Below, piece by piece: positions 5,715-13,313 of a stretch of 13,313 nucleotides of DNA (position 1 is its first letter; the number at the start of each line of letters is the position of its first letter). The notes under the pieces were generated by a model. That model saw only the letters and a program-made list of their open reading frames with translations. It did not search any database and had not been told where the DNA came from. Made by a program: the position numbers and the translations under genes. This DNA is from JBDLRH01 sp039800165 (GTDB taxonomy: Bacteria; Pseudomonadota; Gammaproteobacteria; Burkholderiales; Burkholderiaceae_C), in the NCBI GenBank assembly GCA_039800165.1, contig JBDLRH010000174.1, forward strand, positions 1 to 13,313. Reading direction: 5' to 3'.

Positions 5715-7334
5715 ATGGGACGGATCTGGCTTGCGGTGCTGCCTGCGCTTGTGGCAGCGAACCTGTGGATGGGGGCGGCGCCGGCTGCGGCAGCCGTCAT
5801 TCCCCCGGGCGTGCAACTGCACCCCACCCAGACGATGGTGCGCAACAACGGCTCGGAGCCCGAGACGCTGGACCCTGCGTTGGCCGAGTCGGTGGGCGCC
5901 AACAACATCATCCGCGACCTGTTCGAGGGCCTGACCGGCATGGACTCACGGGGGCGGGTGGTGCCGGGTGTGGCGCAAAGCTGGTCGCAGACGAATCCGA
6001 CCACCTGGGTGTTCCGACTGCGACCCAACGCCAAGTGGTCCAACGGTGACGCAGTGACGGCCGACGATGTGGTCTACGGCATCCGCCGCTTTGTTGACCC
6101 GAAGACGGGGTCGAAGTACGCGCAGACCTTCGGCGCCTTTCTGCTGAACGGGCTGGAAGTGGCCCAGGGCAAGAAGCCGCCCGCCGAAGTGGGAGTGCGG
6201 GCGGTGGATCGCCTGACGGTTGAGATCCGCACGCCTTACCCGGTGGGCTTTTTGCCCTCGGTCGTCAGCAACAACCAGCTCGGGCCGATCCATCGCGCCA
6301 CGGTGGAGCAGCATGGCCGCGACTGGACCAAGCCTGGCCGCATGGTGGGCAACGGCGCCTATGTGCTGAAGGACTGGCAGGTCAATAACCGCATCGTCAT
6401 CGAAAAAAATCCGCAGTACTGGGACGCAGCCAATGTGCAGCTCACGCGCGTGACCTTCCTTCCCATCGAGGACTCGGCCGCCGACGTCAAGCTGTTCGAG
6501 GCCGGCCAGAACGACTGGGTGTACCAGCTGCCGCCCGGTACCTTCGAGAAGTACAGGGCCCAGTACCCCAAGGAGATCCGCAACGCGCCGATCCTGGGGC
6601 TGCGCTACTACTCGTACAACACCCGCGACCCGTTCTTCAAGGACGTGCGGGTGCGCAAGGCGCTGTCCATGGTGCTCGATCGCGACATCCTTGCGCAAAA
6701 GGTCACGGCCGACGGGCAGCTGCCCGCCTACAGCGTGATGGTGCGCGGCATTGAAGGCGCCGATGTCACCCCGCACGAGTGGTCCACCTGGCCGATGGAC
6801 CGGCGCGTGGCCGAGGCGCGCAAGCTGCTGGAGCAGGCGGGCGTGAAGCCCGGAGCCAAATTCACCTTCACCTACAACACCAGCGAGTACCACAAGAAGA
6901 TGGCCATCTTTGCGGCATCGGAATGGAAGACCAAGCTGGGACTGAACGTCGACATGGAGAGCATGGAGTTCAAGGTGCTGCTGAAGAAGCGCCACGACGG
7001 GCAGTTCCAGATGGCGCGCAACGGCTGGCTGGCCGATTACAACGATGCCACTACCTTCCTTGCGCTGATCAAATGCGACTCGGACCAGAACAACAACTTC
7101 AACTGCAACCGCGAAGCCGAGGCGCTGATCCAGCAGGGCCTGCAGTCGGCGGACCCGGCCCGGCGCAAGCAGCTGCTGACGCAGGCCTCGCGCCAGATCA
7201 TGGAGGACTACCCGATCATCCCGCTGCTGCAGTACACCGTACCCCGGCTGGTGCGCAGCACGATTGGCGGCTACGGTGATGGCAATCCGCAGGACCGCCA
7301 TCGCAGCCAGGACCTGTACATCATCAAGCACTGA
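5715..7334 (+). CDS. oppA: Periplasmic oligopeptide-binding protein OppA
   Basis: A 539-residue SBP_bac_5 family protein that would bind oligopeptides in the periplasm and deliver them to OppBC. A signal peptide spans about 1-27 (cleavage after APAAAA). The mature part tracks E. coli OppA from end to end, as recalled: VRNNGSEPETLDP (42-54), RDLFEGL (67-73), NGAYVLKDW (213-221), FKDVRVRKAL (308-317), NGWLADYND (436-444), and the ending LYIIKH. D441 matches the aspartate that in E. coli (D419) holds the peptide's alpha-amino group, so peptide binding is likely. The two E. coli disulfide cysteines are replaced (G295 and L439), while a new pair, C454/C464, occurs in a loop. First gene of the opp operon, 18 nt before oppB and close behind a terminator. 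Confidence 0.95.
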   Translation: MGRIWLAVLPALVAANLWMGAAPAAAAVIPPGVQLHPTQTMVRNNGSEPETLDPALAESVGANNIIRDLFEGLTGMDSRGRVVPGVAQSWSQTNPTTWVFRLRPNAKWSNGDAVTADDVVYGIRRFVDPKTGSKYAQTFGAFLLNGLEVAQGKKPPAEVGVRAVDRLTVEIRTPYPVGFLPSVVSNNQLGPIHRATVEQHGRDWTKPGRMVGNGAYVLKDWQVNNRIVIEKNPQYWDAANVQLTRVTFLPIEDSAADVKLFEAGQNDWVYQLPPGTFEKYRAQYPKEIRNAPILGLRYYSYNTRDPFFKDVRVRKALSMVLDRDILAQKVTADGQLPAYSVMVRGIEGADVTPHEWSTWPMDRRVAEARKLLEQAGVKPGAKFTFTYNTSEYHKKMAIFAASEWKTKLGLNVDMESMEFKVLLKKRHDGQFQMARNGWLADYNDATTFLALIKCDSDQNNNFNCNREAEALIQQGLQSADPARRKQLLTQASRQIMEDYPIIPLLQYTVPRLVRSTIGGYGDGNPQDRHRSQDLYIIKH

Positions 7335-7352
7335 GCGGGTCGCTGCGCCTCC

Positions 7353-8273
7353 ATGTGGTCCTTTGCGCTGCGTCGTGCGCTGGCGACGCTGCCCACGCTG
7401 CTGGCCGTCATCACGGTCTGCTATTTGCTGCTGCACGCCACGCCGGGGGGGCCGTTCGATGGCGAGCGGGTGGTGTCCGAGGCGGTGCTCGCCAACCTGC
7501 AGGCCAAGTACCACCTGGACAAGCCGCTGTGGCAGCAGTACCTGCTGTACCTGCAGGCCCTGTTGCAGGGCGACCTCGGCGCCTCGTTCCGCTATGCCGA
7601 CTGGTCGGTGAATGAACTGGTGGCCAAGGCGCTTCCGGTGTCGCTGGCCATTGGCGCCATCGCCATGCTGCTGTCACTGCTGCTTGGCGTGGCGGCGGGC
7701 ATTCTTGCGGCACTGCGCCAGAACACCTCGGTCGACCATGCGCTGATGGTGCTGGCCAGTGCAGGCCATACCCTGCCAAGCTTTGTGGTGGGGCCGCTGC
7801 TGGTGCTGGTGTTCGCAATCGGACTGCGCTGGTTTCCGGCGGGCGGCTGGTCCGACTTCGATCCGCGCTACATGGTGCTGCCGGTGGCGTTGCTGGTGCT
7901 GATCAACATGGCAACGATTGCACGCGTGATGCGCGGCAGCCTGATCGAGGTGCTGCACAGCCCCTACATCCGCACCGCCCACGCCAAGGGCCTGCCGCTG
8001 CGCCTGGTGGTGATGCGCCATGCGCTCAAGCCTGCGCTGCTGCCGGTGGTGTCGCTGATGGGGCCACTGTGCATCTCCTCCATCACCTCGGCGCTGGTCA
8101 CAGAAACCGTGTTCTCGCTGCCGGGCCTCGGGCGGCTGATCGTCAACGGCGCGGCCAACCGCGACTACACGCTGGTACTGGGGCTGGTGGTGCTGATCAC
8201 CGTGATCGCGGTGCTGCTCAACTTGCTGGTGGACCTGGTCTATGCCTGGCTCGACCCCAAGATCCGCTATTGA
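7353..8273 (+). CDS. oppB: Oligopeptide ABC transporter permease OppB
   Basis: A 306-residue inner-membrane permease, the same length as I recall for E. coli OppB. It opens with the classic N-terminal helix and 'HATPGGPFDGER' (28-39) and has six predicted membrane segments. The cytoplasmic coupling helix (EAA loop) lies at about 205-232, containing TAHAKGLPLRLVVMRHALKP (208-227), where it would dock to an ATPase. 'ETVFSLPGLGRLIVNGAANRD', split here as ETVFSLPGLG (251-260) and RLIVNGAANRD (261-271), is the family's periplasmic signature. It forms a heterodimer with OppC. The start lies 18 nt after oppA, and the 3' end overlaps oppC by 32 nt. Confidence 0.95.
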   Translation: MWSFALRRALATLPTLLAVITVCYLLLHATPGGPFDGERVVSEAVLANLQAKYHLDKPLWQQYLLYLQALLQGDLGASFRYADWSVNELVAKALPVSLAIGAIAMLLSLLLGVAAGILAALRQNTSVDHALMVLASAGHTLPSFVVGPLLVLVFAIGLRWFPAGGWSDFDPRYMVLPVALLVLINMATIARVMRGSLIEVLHSPYIRTAHAKGLPLRLVVMRHALKPALLPVVSLMGPLCISSITSALVTETVFSLPGLGRLIVNGAANRDYTLVLGLVVLITVIAVLLNLLVDLVYAWLDPKIRY

Positions 8274-9150
8274 GGCTGCAGCGGCGCTTGCCGATGCACC
8301 AGCCGGGCGCAGCCTGTGGTCGGACGCGGTACGCCGCTTCCGTCGCAACCGCGCAGCCGTCGCAGGCCTTGCGTTGCTGGTGTTGGTGTCACTGGCCTGC
8401 GTGCTGCTGCCGCTGGCGTGGCCGCATGCGTTTGACGACACCGACTGGAATGCCATGAGCCAGCCGCCGTCGCTGGCGGGCTGGCACTGGTTTGGCACCG
8501 ACGATTCGGGCCGCGACCTGCTGGTACGCAGCATGGTGGGCGGGCGAGTGTCGCTCACGGTGGGCCTGCTGGCCACGCTCGCATCGTGCACGCTGGGTGT
8601 GGCCTGGGGTGCGATCGCGGGCTTCATCGGCGGTCGGGTGGATGCGCTGATGATGCGGCTGGTGGACATGATGTACGCGGTGCCCTACCTGCTGATCGCC
8701 ATCCTGCTGGTCACCTTCCTGGGTCGCGACTTCCACCTGGTGGTGCTGACCATCACCGCCTTCAGCTGGATGGACATGGCAAGGGTGGTGCGCGGGCAGA
8801 CGCTGTCGCTGCGCAATGCCGAGTTCGTCGATGCGGCGCGCGCCATCGGCGTGCCCACCGGCCTGATCGTGTTGCGCCACATCGTGCCCAACCTGATGGG
8901 GGTGGTGGTGGTCTACACCACCGTCACCGTGCCCGGTGTCATCCTCACCGAGTCGGTGCTGTCCTTCCTTGGTCTCGGCATCCAGGAGCCGATGACTTCG
9001 TGGGGCGTGCTGGTGCGCGACGGCGCGGCGGTGATGGAGGCGTCGCCGTGGATGCTGATGTTCCCGGCGGCGCTGCTGGCCGTCACCCTGCTGGCACTCA
9101 ACTTCGTTGGCGACGGGCTGCGCGATGCGCTTGACCCGCGGGAGCGCTGA
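8242..9150 (+). CDS. oppC: Oligopeptide ABC transporter permease OppC
   Basis: A 302-residue permease partner of OppB, the same length as I recall for E. coli OppC. Features in order: GRSLWSDAVRRFRRNRAAVA (22-41), first membrane helix (about 40-60), DDTDWNAMSQPPS (65-77), the family motif FGTDDSGRDLLVRSMVGGR (84-102), further helices, and the EAA coupling loop at about 194-217 (EFVDAARAIG, then RHIVPN). It ends in the strongly conserved FVGDGLRDALDPRER (288-302). The ATG at 8242 gives a 32-nt overlap with oppB and the expected N-terminal length; no ATG, GTG or TTG start downstream in this frame precedes the conserved region. It is followed without any gap by oppD (TGAATG). Confidence 0.94.
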   Translation: MPGSTPRSAIEAAAALADAPAGRSLWSDAVRRFRRNRAAVAGLALLVLVSLACVLLPLAWPHAFDDTDWNAMSQPPSLAGWHWFGTDDSGRDLLVRSMVGGRVSLTVGLLATLASCTLGVAWGAIAGFIGGRVDALMMRLVDMMYAVPYLLIAILLVTFLGRDFHLVVLTITAFSWMDMARVVRGQTLSLRNAEFVDAARAIGVPTGLIVLRHIVPNLMGVVVVYTTVTVPGVILTESVLSFLGLGIQEPMTSWGVLVRDGAAVMEASPWMLMFPAALLAVTLLALNFVGDGLRDALDPRER

Positions 9151-11317
<2,167 letters not shown>

Positions 11318-11321
<4 letters not shown>

Positions 11322-12580
11322 GCGTGCCGCGCATGCTCGCGCCTGACGACCTGCTGCGCGACCCGCGCTTTCGGCGGCTGTGGCTGTCGGTGCTGACGAG
11401 CTCGCTGGGGCACCAGGTCACGATGATCGCGGTGCCGCTGTGTGCGGCGGTGCTGCTGCATGCCACGCCCACACAGATGGGTTGGCTGACCGCGGCCGAG
11501 CTGACGCCGTTTCTTCTGTTGTCGCTTCCGGTTGGCGTGTGGCTGGACCGGGTACGCAAGTTGCCGGTACACATCGGCGGCGAGATCGTGATGGCGCTTG
11601 CCATCCTGACGATACCGCTGGCGTGGGCGCTGGATGCGCTGGACCTGCCACACCTCTACGTGGTGATGTTTGTGCTCGGCTGCGTGTTCGTGGCGGGTGG
11701 TGCCGCATCGCAGATCGTGCTGACGCAGGTGGTGGAGCGAGAGCGGCTGGTCGAGGCACATGCGCGCAATGCAATGGCAGGGTCACTTGCCGAGGTGCTG
11801 GGGCCAGGCGTGGCCGGTTTCCTGATCAAGCTGGTGGGCGCGCCGCTCGCGTTGCTGGCCGACGCGGTCATGCTGGCGTGGAGCGTTTTGCTGCTGCGCG
11901 GCCTGCGGCTGAAAGAGTCGCTGGCTGAGCGGGTGCATCGCGGCTTTGGCACCGAGCTGGCCGAGGGGTTGAGCTTCGTGCGTGGCCAGCGCCTGTTGCT
12001 GCAGCTGGCGCTCGTCGTCGGCGCATGGCAAGGGCTGCAGCACGCCGCGATGGTGGTGCACATCCTGGTGGCGGTGCGCACGCTGGGGCTGTCGGAATCG
12101 CAGGTAGGGTTGGGCTACATCGGCCTGGGTATCGGCGCCGTGTTTGCCGGCGCGATGGGCCACCGCGTGTCGGCGGCACTGGGGCCGGGGCGCTGCATGG
12201 CGCTGGGTATCGGCGTCACCGGCATCGGGTGGCTGCTGCTGGCCGCTGCGACCCGTACCCCGGATGCGTGGGGCCGGCCTGCCTTCGCTGCGATGCTGCT
12301 GTGTTTTGGCGTGGGTGCCGTACTGCTGATGATCAACTTCCTGTCACTTCGCCAGGCGGTCACGCCCGCGCCGTTGCTGGGCCGCATGACCAGCATCATG
12401 CGCTGGCTGACCTTGCTGCCTGCCGGCCCGGGCGCGCTGCTCGGCGGCTGGCTGGGCGAGCATCACGGCCTCGCAACACCGCTGTGGCTGGGCGGTGCGC
12501 TGGCACTGCTGCTGGCACTGTGGGTGGGAGGCGTCTCGCGGCTGCGTCGCCTGCAGCGCCTGCCCGACGCCGCGGCTTAG
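11318..12580 (+). CDS. MFS transporter, EntS-like (MFS_3) type
   Basis: A 420-residue major facilitator superfamily protein with about 12 hydrophobic segments. It begins with 'LLRDPRFRRLWLSVLTSSLG', read as LLRDPRFRRL (12-21) then WLSVLTSSLG (22-31), a typical opening of the EntS/MFS_3 group of proton-driven exporters. The loop 2-3 motif is LPVGVWLDRVRK (70-81). The segment VVERERLVEAHARNAM (138-153), before the fifth helix, is also common in this group. Substrate unknown; EntS itself exports the siderophore enterobactin, but that does not fix the substrate here. The GTG start overlaps the oppF stop (GTGA), implying coupling to the opp operon; an in-frame ATG at 11333 is an alternative, and neither has a clear ribosome site. 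The stop overlaps that of the convergent fbp. Confidence 0.85.
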
Positions 12581-13313
12581 GCCTGGCTGAGGTGATGCGC
12601 GGTCACCCGTTCCACTTCATGGCGTGACCCCAGGATCACGCTCACCCGCTCGTGCAGCGTGGTCGGCTCGATGTCCAGGATGCGCTGTCGCCCGTTGGTG
12701 GCAGCGCCGCCGGCCTGCTCGACGATCCAGCCCATCGGGTTAGCTTCGTACATCAGGCGCAGCTTGCCGGGCTTGTCGGGTTCGCGCTTGTCCCACGGGT
12801 ACAGGAAGATGCCGCCACGCGTGAGGATGCGGTGCACGTCGGCCACCATGCTCGCGATCCAGCGCATGTTGAAGTCCTTGCCGCGCGGGCCTTCCTTGCC
12901 AGCCAGACACTCGTCGATGTAGCGGCGCACGGGCGGTGCCCAGTGGCGCATGTTGCTCATGTTGATCGCGAACTCCTTGGTGTCCGCGGGGATCTGCACC
13001 TCGTCGGCCGTGAGCACCCAGGAACCCTGCTCGCGGTCGAGCGTGAACATCGCCACGCCGTCGCCCACCGTCAGCACGAGCGTGGTCTGCGGGCCGTACA
13101 CGCAGTAGCCGGCCGCCGCCTGCTGGCGCCCAGGCTGCAGGAAGTCTTCCTCGCTCACACCGCGCGCGTGGCCCACCTTGCGCAGCACCGAGAAGATGGT
13201 GCCGATGCTCACGTTCACGTCGATGTTCGAGGAGCCGTCCAGCGGGTCGAAGAGCAGCAGGTACTCGCCCTGGGGGTAACGGTTGGGCACCAGGTGGACG
13301 GAGTCCATCTCCT
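12577..13313 (-). CDS. fbp: Class I fructose-1,6-bisphosphatase, C-terminal part (5' end outside window)
   Basis: About 245 C-terminal residues of a gluconeogenic enzyme that hydrolyses fructose 1,6-bisphosphate to fructose 6-phosphate. The metal-binding motif DPLDGSSNID is encoded at about 13219-13248. Further family blocks are EEDFLQPG, AAGYCVYG, GGIFLYPWD, KLRLMYEANPMGW, EQAGG and ILDIEPTTLHER. The frame is open to the window edge: the methionine encoded at 13306-13308 is internal, preceded by a glutamate codon, and class I enzymes have roughly 90 more residues in front of it. The TAA stop (12577-12579) overlaps the TAG of the convergent MFS gene. No terminator is seen between them. Metabolically it has no obvious link to the transport genes. 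Confidence 0.96.
   Translation of the reverse strand, partial: EMDSVHLVPNRYPQGEYLLLFDPLDGSSNIDVNVSIGTIFSVLRKVGHARGVSEEDFLQPGRQQAAAGYCVYGPQTTLVLTVGDGVAMFTLDREQGSWVLTADEVQIPADTKEFAINMSNMRHWAPPVRRYIDECLAGKEGPRGKDFNMRWIASMVADVHRILTRGGIFLYPWDKREPDKPGKLRLMYEANPMGWIVEQAGGAATNGRQRILDIEPTTLHERVSVILGSRHEVERVTAHHLSQA

Noticed and set aside
4661..6043. A 460-codon minus-strand open frame spanning the receptor 3' end, the terminator and oppA
   Set aside because: It runs straight through the strong terminator region and antisense to two clear genes, with no family motifs. It is a shadow frame.
5946..7514. A 522-codon minus-strand open frame across oppA and the start of oppB
   Set aside because: Antisense to conserved OppA/OppB sequence, low-complexity composition and no motifs.
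12591..12607. Small inverted repeat GGTGA/TCACC near the fbp 3' end as a terminator
   Set aside because: Only a 5-bp stem with no T-tract, and it lies inside the fbp coding sequence.

Overview
The window looks like the chromosome of a high-GC betaproteobacterium, most likely of the order Burkholderiales. This rests on the GC-rich, GC3-biased genes, on the class I fructose-1,6-bisphosphatase with its 'NRYPQGEYLLLFDPLDGSSN' type sequence, and on the exbB-exbD-exbD-tonB order. It is a judgement from familiarity, not from a database search. No mobile element, CRISPR array or rRNA is visible, and no gap between genes exceeds 300 bases.

Layout. At the left edge, on the minus strand, is a tRNA-Thr(CGT) with encoded CCA. 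A perfect TATAAT lies just upstream of it and a strong hairpin downstream. Everything from 264 to 12580 is on the plus strand. It begins with a TonB-energising cassette (exbB, two different exbD genes, tonB; 264-2664), followed by a 909-residue TonB-dependent outer-membrane receptor (2801-5530). Three consecutive hairpins follow, the last a textbook Rho-independent terminator ending at 5660. Next comes a complete oligopeptide ABC transporter in the order oppA-oppB-oppC-oppD-oppF (5715-11321), whose last gene overlaps a major facilitator superfamily (MFS) transporter gene by 4 nt. At the right edge is the 3' part of fbp on the minus strand; its stop codon overlaps the MFS stop codon.

How the genes may work together. 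ExbB/ExbD/ExbD'/TonB would use the proton motive force to open the outer-membrane receptor. OppA would capture substrate in the periplasm, OppBC would form the inner-membrane channel and OppDF would power it. Together these genes would carry a substrate from outside the cell to the cytoplasm, and the natural hypothesis is a peptide or peptide-like molecule too large for porins. The receptor's substrate is not readable from the sequence, so the link rests on gene order alone. The MFS protein, coupled to oppF, could export a peptide-derived product or a related compound.

Points worth a second look are the receptor-plus-Opp pairing; the two ExbD paralogues, both keeping the membrane Asp; an in-frame 12-bp tandem repeat that lengthens the loop between the third and fourth cysteines of OppD's C-terminal cysteine cluster; the changed cysteine pattern of OppA; and a terminator that leaves only 54 nt for any promoter of opp.
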